From NCBI GenBank assembly GCA_025362915.1, contig JANYEU010000002.1:1-22576 (forward strand): a stretch of DNA of 22,576 nucleotides, written 5' to 3'. Below the pieces are notes generated by a model. The model was not told the origin of the DNA. It worked only from the letters and a program-made list of their open reading frames with translations, and ran no database searches. Of this stretch, positions 1-7,454 are shown one piece after another; position 1 is the stretch's first letter, and every line of letters starts with the position of its first letter. The translations under genes were made by a program, and so were the position numbers. This DNA comes from Chitinophagaceae bacterium (lineage in GTDB: Bacteria > Bacteroidota > Bacteroidia > Chitinophagales > Chitinophagaceae).

Positions 1-6
1 TCCAAA

Positions 7-240
7 TTATTTTGTAACCCATTCTGCTGATTTTTCTTTCATTTGTTCATTGGTAATATAGTTTCCACTTTCAAAATCCTGCATTCCTTTGTCCAGTTTT
101 AATTGTAACTCATCAGGAAGTGTATCTTTGTCTTTAAAAAGCCTTACATAAGCTAGTTTCAATTCTGCCTCGCTTAGTGTTTGCAGCTTCTCAACTATTT
201 GTGTAAATGTGGGTGATTGTGCTGTTGAAGTCTGTGACAT
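7..240 (-). CDS. Small antitoxin-like hypothetical protein
   Basis: A 77-residue ORF with an ATG start and TAA stop. I do not firmly recognise it. The N-terminus is Ser/Thr-rich, followed by a charged helical stretch (EKLQTLSEAELKLAYVRLF) and a C-terminal half reading D-K-G-M-Q-D-F-E-S-G-N-Y-I-T-N-E-Q-M-K-E-K. That tail pattern (acidic residue, gap, G, short gap, E-x-M/V, ending in a Trp) resembles small Bacteroidota addiction-module antitoxins that precede a RelE/ParE-type toxin. Such a toxin would lie just left of base 1, outside the window, so pairing cannot be checked. The antitoxin role is inference from length and tail pattern only. There is no signal peptide or membrane segment. Confidence 0.6.
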   Translation of the reverse strand: MSQTSTAQSPTFTQIVEKLQTLSEAELKLAYVRLFKDKDTLPDELQLKLDKGMQDFESGNYITNEQMKEKSAEWVTK

Positions 241-445
241 ACTATGATTTTATTGCTGCAATTTACCTAATTCCTACCAATGAAATCATTTTAATTAAAA
301 GAAGGATGAAGTATTTTAAAAATTGAGGATTGTCGGGATTATAAAACCCTTTTATCAGAAGTTTAGGATGAATTTACTTACACAAACTGTCTTGCGAATA
401 ACCTAACCAGCTTGATTCTTTCATGGAAGATGTGATTTCACAACA

Positions 446-886
446 TTAAAACTGTTGCCATTGATTGTTTCGATTGAAATTTTTAGGTCTTCTTGCCGCT
501 ATCTCATCCCAACTTTTATAGGGAAAATCATACTTATGGTCTTTGCTTATGTATTGCCACCAATGCCAGAATTTAAATGGATTCTTCCAAAACAAACGAT
601 ATATTGTTGTGTCAGCATTTGGATATAACCTTCGTAATGTCACACCTGCAGGTTCAATCTCCCCAGTATGCAAAGAATCTATTTGGGTAAGAGATAAATA
701 CATATGATTCGGGTATGAAGTTTCTTTAAACGAACCACACCAATGTGTTAACGTACCATCACCATTACTGTATGCATAATAATCTTGCCCCAAGATGCTG
801 TCTATTATCCAAGATGTAATCGGATTATTCGATATTACGATAAAAATAGTTACAACTATTATCCAAGTTATTATTCTTTTTTTCAT
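446..886 (-). CDS. Membrane-anchored hypothetical protein
   Basis: A 146-residue protein of unknown function. Residues 1-6 are basic (MKKRII) and are followed by a hydrophobic helix to about residue 22, which looks like an uncleaved N-terminal anchor. The remainder would be extracytoplasmic and is rich in aromatic residues: YYAYSNGDGTLTHWCGSF near residues 36-53, then FWKNPFKFWHWWQYI and a KSWDEIAARRPKNF motif near the C-terminus. The ATG at 886 is the only sensible start because the hydrophobic helix follows directly. It is a single gene with no close partner: the next minus-strand gene lies 205 bp downstream, and the region upstream (887-1534) has no convincing gene. I know no named family matching it; the pattern of a short anchored protein with many Trp/Tyr residues is common among orphan Bacteroidota proteins. 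Confidence 0.65.
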   Translation of the reverse strand: MKKRIITWIIVVTIFIVISNNPITSWIIDSILGQDYYAYSNGDGTLTHWCGSFKETSYPNHMYLSLTQIDSLHTGEIEPAGVTLRRLYPNADTTIYRLFWKNPFKFWHWWQYISKDHKYDFPYKSWDEIAARRPKNFNRNNQWQQF

Positions 887-1092
887 ATTTTTCTTTTTCT
901 AGTTTATGAATCCTTTCATGGGTCTTTATGGTTAATGAATATATTAACAAATGAAATCATTTTATTCAAAACAATGAATAATTATTTGAAGAACTTGTAT
1001 ATTAATAGAAAAGTGATTCAGGTGCCGTGAACCACAGTTCAATTTCGATAAGATATAATCAGTTCTTTGACTAATGCTATTGCTTTTGTAAA

Positions 1093-1323
1093 AATATGAA
1101 TTAAGATTGCGACAATATGAATTCATATTGTCAGAAAAGTTAATCATTTGTAAATAAAGCACATGAATATTTAAACAAAGCAAAATCACTTTGGAGGCGA
1201 ATAATGTCAGTTTAGGGCAAAGTGATACTATTTTAATACAAAATCAACTCTTTTTGCCATAATGTGAACTTCTTTTGGTGCAATATGAACTAAGATTGCC
1301 GCAATATGAATTCATATTTTCGC
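1093..1323. repeat. 21-bp phased AATATGAA repeats, two clusters
   Basis: The motif AATRTGAAYT recurs at 1093, 1114, 1261, 1282 and 1303, with exactly 21 bp between neighbours inside each cluster. The two clusters (1093-1132 and 1282-1321) match at 36 of 40 positions. Each ends in the perfect palindrome AATATGAATTCATATT (1114-1129 and 1303-1318); in the first copy the palindrome extends to 22 bp (1111-1132). The surrounding gap, 887-1534, has no convincing gene on either strand. The clusters lie 214 bp or more upstream of the glycosyltransferase start, so they may be regulatory sites or a dispersed repeat element. Confidence 0.8.
1185..1226. other. Inverted repeat ATCACTTTG / CAAAGTGAT
   Basis: Perfect 9-bp arms at 1185-1193 and 1218-1226 are separated by 24 bp. 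The repeat lies between the two 21-bp repeat clusters. It has no T-run and is unlikely to be a terminator. It may be a weak hairpin or an operator; function unknown. Confidence 0.4.
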
Positions 1324-1534
1324 GTATTTAGTCGTATTGCCAACGAGAGCAAAGCATTAAGTGACAATTGTAAGATAAAAGAAGCCGTCAGAAAGGTAAA
1401 ACTTCTAGTAGCCTTTGTTTTGAAAACTATTTTGATAATACACTTTTAATTTAGGTTACACCTGAATTGATTTCTTTGGGTACGACACCTTGATCTGCTA
1501 AAAACAATATATTTACCCCCAGAAACTCTCGCTT

Positions 1535-2701
1535 ATGAAGCTTACATTCTGGATCAGCCTCTTTCTTATATTCTACACCTATCTTGGTTATGGCATTGTT
1601 CTTTTCTTCATGATTAAGGTAAAAAGAATCTTTAAAGGAAAGCCTGTTTTGCCCGGATACGATAACCCTCCAACGCTTACCGTGGTTGTGGCGGCTTATA
1701 ACGAACAGGATTTTATTGAGCAAAAGATAAAAAACACATTGGCATTAGATTATCCTGCTGATAAGATTCAATACATATTTGTTACGGATGGTTCTTCGGA
1801 TGATACGCCCAATATTGTCAATAAATACCCACAGATAAAGCTATTACATTCCCCAGAAAGAAGGGGAAAGATAGCCGCCATGCACCGCACCATGCACGAG
1901 ATTACTACCGATATAGTAGTATTTACCGATGCCAATACCTTCCTGAATAAGCAAGCCTTATTAAACATCAGCCGCCATTATTCTGACCCAAGAGTAGGGG
2001 CGGTATCGGGCGAAAAGAGGGTTCAGATAGATGAAACCGCCGATGCAACTGCTGGCGAAGGCATGTATTGGAAATACGAATCGAAGTTGAAAACATGGGA
2101 TTCTGAAATGTATTCTGTAGTAGGTGCAGCAGGAGAATTGTTTAGCATACGTACCAATTTATACCAGCCGGTGCCGCCAAATGCCATCATAGACGACTTT
2201 ATGATTTCTATGCTGATTGCAAAAAAAGGATACCGCATCATCTACGAACCAGATGCCTATGCCAGCGAAAACACTTCAGAAAACGTGAGGGAAGAATTGA
2301 AAAGGAAGATACGTATTGCTGCGGGAGGATTGCAATCTATCATCTGGTTGAAAGATTTATTACTGCCAATAGAATTCCCATTGTTAAGCTTTCAATACAT
2401 AAGCCATCGGGTACTCCGCTGGACGATTACTCCCTTTTTGATGATACTTGCCTTTGTGCTTAACTGGATATTGGTATTCACTGATACCAGCATCACTATT
2501 CAATTGATATTTTTTGCACAAGCGGCTTTTTATAGCATGTCATTGCTAGGCTGGTATTTTGAAAGCCGACAAATAAAAGTAAAACTACTCTTCATACCCT
2601 TTTATTTCTGCATGATGAACTGGGCAGTAATGGCAGGCATTGTCCGTTATCTGAAAGGTAATCAATCCGTACTCTGGGAAAAAGCAGGGAGAAAAAAGTG
2701 A
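1535..2701 (+). CDS. Membrane-associated family 2 glycosyltransferase
   Basis: A 388-residue GT-A fold glycosyltransferase (GT2, cellulose synthase/hyaluronan synthase-like group). It probably transfers a sugar from a nucleotide sugar to a surface glycan at the inner face of the cytoplasmic membrane. An N-terminal membrane helix covers about residues 5-27. The nucleotide-binding start VVVAAYNE is at 50-57, with VTDGSSDD at 83-90. The metal-binding TDAN motif (DXD equivalent) is at 131-134, a GAAGELF acceptor-site segment at 198-204, and IDDF, which supplies the likely catalytic Asp, at 219-222. KRKIRIAAGG at 256-265 takes the place of the Q/RxxRW motif. At least two hydrophobic helices follow (about 293-315 and 318-375), the usual GT2 layout. 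The acceptor and sugar cannot be deduced. No export or polysaccharide genes flank it directly; a GSCFA gene follows after 113 bp. Confidence 0.9.
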   Translation: MKLTFWISLFLIFYTYLGYGIVLFFMIKVKRIFKGKPVLPGYDNPPTLTVVVAAYNEQDFIEQKIKNTLALDYPADKIQYIFVTDGSSDDTPNIVNKYPQIKLLHSPERRGKIAAMHRTMHEITTDIVVFTDANTFLNKQALLNISRHYSDPRVGAVSGEKRVQIDETADATAGEGMYWKYESKLKTWDSEMYSVVGAAGELFSIRTNLYQPVPPNAIIDDFMISMLIAKKGYRIIYEPDAYASENTSENVREELKRKIRIAAGGLQSIIWLKDLLLPIEFPLLSFQYISHRVLRWTITPFLMILAFVLNWILVFTDTSITIQLIFFAQAAFYSMSLLGWYFESRQIKVKLLFIPFYFCMMNWAVMAGIVRYLKGNQSVLWEKAGRKK

Positions 2702-2714
2702 TAATTTTATATAG

Positions 2715-2805
2715 TAGATATTAGTTATGAGATATTAATCTTAGCTGACGGATTGTATTTTAATAACTAATATCTCATAACTAACATCTCATAACTAATA
2801 TCTAA
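2715..2805. repeat. Heptad-phased intergenic repeat forming a hairpin
   Basis: From 2764 to 2805 the DNA is six successive 7-mers alternating TAACTAA with TATCTCA/CATCTCA-type units. The left side (2715-2737) carries the reverse complement, matching the right arm 2782-2804 at 22 of 23 positions, so the transcript could fold into a long AT-rich hairpin. The same 7-bp register appears at 7384-7446. It sits directly before the GSCFA start. Confidence 0.75.
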
Positions 2806-2814
2806 ATTAAGGCT

Positions 2815-3795
2815 TTGCAATTCTTCACAAACATCAATATAAAGTCTCTACAGCCGCCAATTACTTACCATGATAAGTTGATGTTGGTGGGTTCTTGCTT
2901 CACGGAACACATTGGCAACTACTTGGAAGAGGTAAAGTTCAGGGTGCTACAAAACCCTCATGGGATACTGTTTGACCCGATCAGTGTTTGTAAAAGCATA
3001 GAATCGTACATAGAAAACAGGCAATACACCGAAGACGATTTGTTTTATTACAATGAGGCATGGCATAGCTGGCAACACCATAGCCGGTTTTCGGGAATGG
3101 ATAAGGATTCTGTTTTGGAAACGATTAATCAATCCCAACAAACAGCACATACCTTTCTACAACAGGCCGATTGGCTAATGATTACCTTGGGGTCATCCTT
3201 TGTATATAGACTTGTCGAGAACCAACAGCCTGTAGCCAATTGCCACAAATTGCCTGCACAAACATTTGTAAAACATCTTTCTACGATAGAAGAAACGATT
3301 ATTGCCTTCGATACCGTATTACACAGGTTATTCCAGTTTAATCCAGATATAAAAGTGATGTTTACCATTAGTCCCGTAAGGCATCTGCGCGATGGTGTGG
3401 TGGATAATAACAGAAGCAAGGCGCGGTTGATAGAAGCGGTTCATCATTTGGTAAATAAGTTTGACAGGTTGCATTATTTTCCTGCGTATGAAATAGTGAT
3501 TGATATATTGAGAGATTACCGTTTCTTTGACACGGATTTGGCACATCCCAATTACGCTGCTACGCAGTTTGTGCTAGAAAAGTTTGCGGAGAGTTGCTGT
3601 AGTGAAAGTACTAGAACCACTATGGAGGAGATAAAGAAACTGGTGATTGCAAGGAATCATAAGCCATTTAACCCTAACTCAAATCTCCATAAACAATTTC
3701 TGAAAGCACAGCTTGCAAAAGCTGAATTATTTAAGCAACAATTGCCTTATTTGGATTTCAAAAGAGAGATAGAGTATTTTTTAAGGGTATTTTAA
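2815..3795 (+). CDS. GSCFA domain-containing protein
   Basis: A 326-residue protein of the GSCFA family, found in Bacteroidota and Proteobacteria and related in fold to SGNH/GDSL esterases; substrates are generally unknown. The naming motif G-S-C-F-T-E is at residues 26-31 inside KLMLVGSCFTEHIG. Further family-like blocks are NPHGILFDP (about 47-55), WLMITLGSSFVYRL (about 120-133), FTISPVRHLRDG (about 182-193) and the late D-x-x-H pair in TDLAHPNYAA (about 240-249). Together these suggest a Ser/Asp/His hydrolase layout. The start is TTG at 2815: no ATG precedes the conserved MQFFTNINI opening in frame, and the N-terminus fits the family from there. It follows the glycosyltransferase on the same strand, but the heptad repeat separates them. 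The enzymatic role is inferred, not shown. Confidence 0.85.
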   Translation: MQFFTNINIKSLQPPITYHDKLMLVGSCFTEHIGNYLEEVKFRVLQNPHGILFDPISVCKSIESYIENRQYTEDDLFYYNEAWHSWQHHSRFSGMDKDSVLETINQSQQTAHTFLQQADWLMITLGSSFVYRLVENQQPVANCHKLPAQTFVKHLSTIEETIIAFDTVLHRLFQFNPDIKVMFTISPVRHLRDGVVDNNRSKARLIEAVHHLVNKFDRLHYFPAYEIVIDILRDYRFFDTDLAHPNYAATQFVLEKFAESCCSESTRTTMEEIKKLVIARNHKPFNPNSNLHKQFLKAQLAKAELFKQQLPYLDFKREIEYFLRVF

Positions 3796-3941
3796 TATTA
3801 TTCAAGACTTATTGTCCGCAAGCAAATGCAACGTTATACCTAAAATATTTGTCTTGGTGTCACAGTGGTTTCTTCTTTATAGATTAGAAACTAAGCTATC
3901 AAGTACTGTCCCCACGACAATTAGCATTTAAAATTTAGTTT

Positions 3942-4235
3942 ATGGATTCAGTTATTTTCTTTATAATCACTTATGGGTTTTATTTGGCTTTGATGCTTCT
4001 GGCCTTAAAATTCTTCGTCTTTCTTTGGTTTGGACCTAGTAAGTTGAGTTTTGTAAAAAAACATTATTTCAGGATATTTGTAAATGATTCTTTCATTTCA
4101 AGTCGTGAAAAAGCTAACGTAAAATGGCTTCCTTTCAGAAAAGCACACAATTTTGTTACTATTTCTACGTATACAGTATTTTCATGCTGGTTAATTCTGT
4201 CCCTACTCATTCGTTTCGTTACTCATAAATGGTAA
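3942..4235 (+). CDS. Small two-helix membrane protein, unknown function
   Basis: A 97-residue protein with an ATG start. A strongly hydrophobic segment covers residues 5-30 and a second covers about 73-92, joined by a basic, polar loop (KKHYFRIFVNDSFISSREKANVKWLPFRKAH). This suggests a two-pass inner-membrane protein. I recognise no family motif. It stands alone: 146 bp separate it from the GSCFA gene and 179 bp from pdhA, and neither gap shows a gene. Base composition matches its neighbours. Support for being real comes from the ATG, the clean hydrophobic pattern and the absence of a competing ORF. Confidence 0.55.
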   Translation: MDSVIFFIITYGFYLALMLLALKFFVFLWFGPSKLSFVKKHYFRIFVNDSFISSREKANVKWLPFRKAHNFVTISTYTVFSCWLILSLLIRFVTHKW

Positions 4236-4384
4236 CGTGGATACTACAGTAGACACAATATAAATACTCAATTCATAAATCTTCTTTAATCTTATTTTTC
4301 AATTTTATTTACAGCAGTTTTCATGGGTGCAATTACTATGTCACCCGTTGTTATAACAGAAAATAATTTTTAACCTTTAACTCC

Positions 4385-4392
4385 TATATTTG
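4385..4392 (+). promoter_or_regulatory. TATATTTG promoter box before pdhA
   Basis: A perfect match to the Bacteroidota -7 consensus TAnnTTTG, 22 bp upstream of the pdhA ATG. No clear TTG -33 element is seen 19-20 bp further upstream, so the call rests on the -7 box and its position. Confidence 0.5.
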
Positions 4393-4414
4393 CCGCTCTA
4401 ATTTTTAAATCTAG

Positions 4415-5410
4415 ATGCAAAGTAAATTTTCTAAAGAGACGTACATGTATTGGTACGAGTTGATGCAACTCATTCGCCAATTTGAATTAAAGGCAGAAGA
4501 GATGTATAAAATGGCGGGTAAAATACGCGGGTTCTTCCATGCGTATATTGGTCAGGAAGCCATTGCTGCCGGGTGTATGACTGCTACCACCCAGAACGAT
4601 CCGTATATAACTGCCTATCGTGACCACGGTTTAGGATTGGCCAAAGGGATTACAGCGAATGCTGCCATGGCAGAATTGTATGGCAAGGCAACCGGTTCTT
4701 CTAAAGGAAAAGGAGGAAGTATGCACTTCTTCAGTAAAGAAAATAAATTTTTTGGAGGACATGGTATTGTTGGTGCACAGATAGGTACTGGTGCAGGATT
4801 GGCTTTTGCCGAAAAGTATAAGGGTACAGATAATGTAGTCCTTTGTTTTTTTGGTGATGGTGCCTCTAGGCAAGGTATTCTTCATGAAACCTTTAATATG
4901 GCAATGCTTTGGAAATTGCCTGTAGTCTTTATATGCGAAAACAACCATTACGCAATGGGAACTTCAGTAGAAAGGACTAGCAACGTGGTTGACATTTATA
5001 AATTAGCCGATGCCTATGAAATGCCTGCTGATAAGGTAGATGGCATGGTGCCGGAATTGGTACATGAAAGTGTTGCCCGTGCGGTAAAACGTGCAAGGGA
5101 GGGAGATGGTCCTACACTTTTGGAAATGAAAACATACCGTTACAAAGGACACTCTATCAGTGATCCCCAAAAGTATCGTAGTAAGGATGAAGTGGATGAA
5201 TACAAAGAACAAGACCCAATTACCCGTGTACAAAAAACTATTCTTGATAACGTGTATGCTACCCAAGCTGAATTGGATGCTATTGACAGTAAAATAGCTT
5301 TCTTGGTTGATGAAAGCGTGAAGTTTGCCGAAGAAAGCCCTTGGCCAGATGATAGCGAACTATTGAAAGACGTTTACATGGATCAAAACTATCCTTTTAT
5401 AGTTGACTAA
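4415..5410 (+). CDS. pdhA: Pyruvate dehydrogenase E1 component, alpha subunit
   Basis: A 331-residue thiamine-diphosphate enzyme subunit. With E1 beta it decarboxylates pyruvate and acetylates the lipoyl group of E2, feeding acetyl-CoA to the citric acid cycle. The N-terminal block RGFFHAYIGQEAIAAG (about 38-53), the substrate segment AYRDHGLGLAKG (67-78) and the ThDP/Mg2+ motif GDGAS...ENN (147-151 to 175-177) are all intact. RYKGHSISDP near residues 242-251 matches the loop next to the active site. The length is typical of the bacterial/mitochondrial heterotetrameric type (about 320-360 residues). The beta subunit gene is not adjacent, so the complex must be completed by genes elsewhere. 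A TATATTTG box lies 22 bp upstream, and the TPR gene follows after 51 bp. A branched-chain 2-oxoacid dehydrogenase alpha subunit is the alternative, but the sequence reads more like the PDH branch. Confidence 0.93.
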   Translation: MQSKFSKETYMYWYELMQLIRQFELKAEEMYKMAGKIRGFFHAYIGQEAIAAGCMTATTQNDPYITAYRDHGLGLAKGITANAAMAELYGKATGSSKGKGGSMHFFSKENKFFGGHGIVGAQIGTGAGLAFAEKYKGTDNVVLCFFGDGASRQGILHETFNMAMLWKLPVVFICENNHYAMGTSVERTSNVVDIYKLADAYEMPADKVDGMVPELVHESVARAVKRAREGDGPTLLEMKTYRYKGHSISDPQKYRSKDEVDEYKEQDPITRVQKTILDNVYATQAELDAIDSKIAFLVDESVKFAEESPWPDDSELLKDVYMDQNYPFIVD

Positions 5411-5461
5411 TAACCCAATTTAAAATAATAAATTAATAAGATTCTCAGAAAACAAATAAAG

Positions 5462-6157
5462 ATGAGTGACAAACAGGTTGAATTGCCAGTATTGGATATA
5501 AGTAAAGATGATTTTTCATTAAAAGTACAAGGGTTCTTTCAAAAATTCGGAAGGCAATTTATTATAGGGATTACGGTTGTTGTAGTTGTTGTGGGTGGGT
5601 TTTATGCTTACAAGGAATTTATAGTAAAGCCAAAAGAACAAAAAGCGGCCGAGCTAATGTATAAGGCGCAACAATATTTTTCACAAGATAGTTCTAAGAA
5701 AGTATTGGATGGTGATGAGTCTTCAAAGGGTGTTTTATATATTCTTAGTAATTACAGCGGTACAAAATCTGCAAATCTGGCTAAGTATTATGCTGGCGTT
5801 AGTTACCTTAAATTAGGTCAGTTTGATAAGGCAATAGATTATTTGAAAGATTTTAAGACAGATGCCAAGCAGGTTCAAATGGTGGCTTATGGGTGTTTGG
5901 CTGATGCTTTGGCAGAAACCGGAAAGAAAGAAGATGCTGTAGATTACTATCAAAAAGCTGGAACTACCTTTGAAAAGGATGAGAGTATTTCCGCAGAATA
6001 TTTATTCCGTGCTGGTTTGTTGAGTGAAACCATTGGTAAGGCCGAAAAGGCACTAGCATTTTACAAGGACATCAAGGAAAAATATCCAAAAACAGAAAAA
6101 GGTTCTCAGATTGATAAATATATCAATCGTCTAAATGTAGTAAAACCTGATTTATAA
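5462..6157 (+). CDS. Single-pass TPR membrane protein (YfgM-like)
   Basis: A 231-residue protein with a short cytoplasmic N-terminus (about 32 residues), one very Val-rich membrane helix at 33-50 and an extracytoplasmic C-terminal part built of TPR-like helical pairs. Repeat-like segments are ANLAKYYAGVSYLKLGQFDKAIDYL (about 100-124), QMVAYGCLADALAETGKKEDAVDYY (about 132-156) and the block ending in KAEKALAFYKDIKEKYPKTEKG. This layout matches the YfgM/TPR_21 type of envelope chaperone or scaffold proteins. A direct partner cannot be named. Its stop codon ends one base before the ribH ATG, so the two are almost certainly co-transcribed and translationally coupled. The link to riboflavin synthesis is probably genomic rather than functional. 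Confidence 0.8.
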   Translation: MSDKQVELPVLDISKDDFSLKVQGFFQKFGRQFIIGITVVVVVVGGFYAYKEFIVKPKEQKAAELMYKAQQYFSQDSSKKVLDGDESSKGVLYILSNYSGTKSANLAKYYAGVSYLKLGQFDKAIDYLKDFKTDAKQVQMVAYGCLADALAETGKKEDAVDYYQKAGTTFEKDESISAEYLFRAGLLSETIGKAEKALAFYKDIKEKYPKTEKGSQIDKYINRLNVVKPDL

Positions 6158-6158
6158 T

Positions 6159-6641
6159 ATGGCATCAATAGGAAATAACGCATTGTACAAAGGCATCCCC
6201 ATTATAAAGGATGCCTTTGTAGTTATAGTTAAAACGGAATGGAATAGCCACATAGTTGATAAACTGGAAGAGGGGGCAATCACTGTTTTTAATGATAATA
6301 ATGTAGAATATAAAGTGATTACAGTTCCGGGTGCTGTTGAGATACCGTTTGCCATTAATTGTTATCAAAAGGAATCTTCCCAAAAGGCAAGTGCATTCAT
6401 TGCTTTTGCAACGATAGTAAGAGGTGATACCCCACATTTCGATTATGTGTGTCAGGCTGTTACAGATGGTATTGCCACATTGAATTTACAACTGGATGTA
6501 CCTGTTATATTTGGGGTACTTACGGTGGAGACTGAGCAACAGGCCATTGAACGTGTAGGCGGCACTCATGGGCATAAAGGAGAAGAAGCGGCAGTGGCAG
6601 CTATAAAAATGATTGCCTTGAAAGAATCTTTCAAAGTATAA
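6159..6641 (+). CDS. ribH: 6,7-dimethyl-8-ribityllumazine synthase
   Basis: A 160-residue lumazine synthase. It condenses 5-amino-6-ribitylamino-uracil with 3,4-dihydroxy-2-butanone 4-phosphate, the penultimate step of riboflavin synthesis in the cytoplasm, usually as a 60-mer or pentamer. Visible family blocks are the substrate-stacking Trp28, VPGAVEIP (56-63), the catalytic segment RGDTPHF with His93, GVLT (119-122), and ERVGGTHGHKGEEAA (131-145), whose Arg and His/Lys bind the phosphate. Length and order are standard. It starts one base after the TPR gene and ends 17 bp before a LutA-like gene. No other rib genes and no FMN riboswitch are visible, so its pathway partners must lie elsewhere. 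Confidence 0.96.
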   Translation: MASIGNNALYKGIPIIKDAFVVIVKTEWNSHIVDKLEEGAITVFNDNNVEYKVITVPGAVEIPFAINCYQKESSQKASAFIAFATIVRGDTPHFDYVCQAVTDGIATLNLQLDVPVIFGVLTVETEQQAIERVGGTHGHKGEEAAVAAIKMIALKESFKV

Positions 6642-6658
6642 AAAATAAATGATTGCAA

Positions 6659-7378
6659 ATGAATGTACAGCTATTTATTCCTTGTTTTATAGACCAGCTA
6701 TTTCCACAGGTTGCTTTCAATATGGTTAAGGTATTGGAAAAGGCAGGCTGTACTGTTAGCTATAATGATAACCAAACCTGCTGTGGCCAACCGGCATTTA
6801 ATGCTGGTTATTGGCAGGAAAGCAAGGACGTATGCAATAAGTTTATGCAAGACTTTAGTGGTGCAGATTATATTGTGGCACCGAGTGCAAGCTGTGTGGG
6901 CTTTGTTCGCAATTACTACCCTAAATTGTTCGATACTGCCTCTAACAATAAGGTAGCGCTGGAAATAGGTAAAAGAATATTTGAATTCAGCGAGTTTCTT
7001 GTCAAGATATTGAAAGTAGAAGACTTTGGAGCCACATTTAATGGTAAAGCCACTTATCATGATAGTTGTGCCGGACTGCGTGAGTGCCACATCAAACAAG
7101 AACCCCGCACTCTTTTGAACAACGTAAAAGGATTGGAGTTGGTAGAAATGCATGATGTAGAAACCTGTTGCGGTTTTGGTGGTTCGTTCGCTGTTAAGTT
7201 TGAACCGATAAGCATTGCCATGGCTGATCAAAAGATTACCAATGCACAAGAAACTCAAGCCGAATATATAATCAGTACCGATATGAGCTGCCTGATGCAT
7301 ATTGATGGACGATTGAAGAATATAGGAAGCAATATCAAGGTATTACACTTGGCAGATGTGCTTGCAGTAAATTTATAA
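6659..7378 (+). CDS. LutA/YkgE-type Fe-S (CCG domain) protein
   Basis: A 239-residue protein of the LutA/YkgE family, whose members with LutB and LutC form an iron-sulfur L-lactate oxidation complex. It has two cysteine-rich CCG domains: the first ends in TCCGQPAFNAG (about 40-50) and the second contains YHDSCAGLREC (about 136-146) and ETCCGFGGSFAVKF (about 168-181). Upstream Cys residues in IPCFIDQLFP and PSASCVGF are also kept. Both clusters' ligands appear intact. ATG 6659 is preferred over a TTG two codons upstream because it fits the usual MxVxLFIPCF opening. It lies 17 bp after ribH and may be in that operon. LutB and LutC are not nearby, so the lactate role is inferred; heterodisulfide-reductase-like electron transfer is the alternative. 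Confidence 0.87.
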   Translation: MNVQLFIPCFIDQLFPQVAFNMVKVLEKAGCTVSYNDNQTCCGQPAFNAGYWQESKDVCNKFMQDFSGADYIVAPSASCVGFVRNYYPKLFDTASNNKVALEIGKRIFEFSEFLVKILKVEDFGATFNGKATYHDSCAGLRECHIKQEPRTLLNNVKGLELVEMHDVETCCGFGGSFAVKFEPISIAMADQKITNAQETQAEYIISTDMSCLMHIDGRLKNIGSNIKVLHLADVLAVNL

Positions 7379-7382
7379 TTTT

Positions 7383-7446
7383 AGTTGCAGGTTACCAGTT
7401 ATTGGTAACCTGCAACTGGTAACTCATATTCATAACTCATAACTTT
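7383..7446. repeat. Heptad repeat with perfect 14-bp hairpin
   Basis: Perfect arms AGTTGCAGGTTACC (7383-7396) and GGTAACCTGCAACT (7404-7417) flank a 7-nt loop. The whole stretch reads in consecutive 7-mers from 7384 to 7446, ending TAACTCA, TAACTTT. No T-run follows the hairpin, so it is not a clear intrinsic terminator. It belongs to the same repeat style as 2715-2805, and the EVE gene starts 8 bp downstream. Confidence 0.75.
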
Positions 7447-7454
7447 CATTTCTT

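Noticed and set aside
785..1189. Overlapping plus-strand (785-1030) and minus-strand (962-1189) ORFs of 81 and 75 codons
   Set aside because: The first lies antisense to the 146-residue membrane protein, and the second reads through AT-rich repeat DNA. Neither shows domain-like sequence.
6698..7300. 200-codon minus-strand ORF
   Set aside because: It is the antisense shadow of the LutA-like gene, whose CCG domains are clear.
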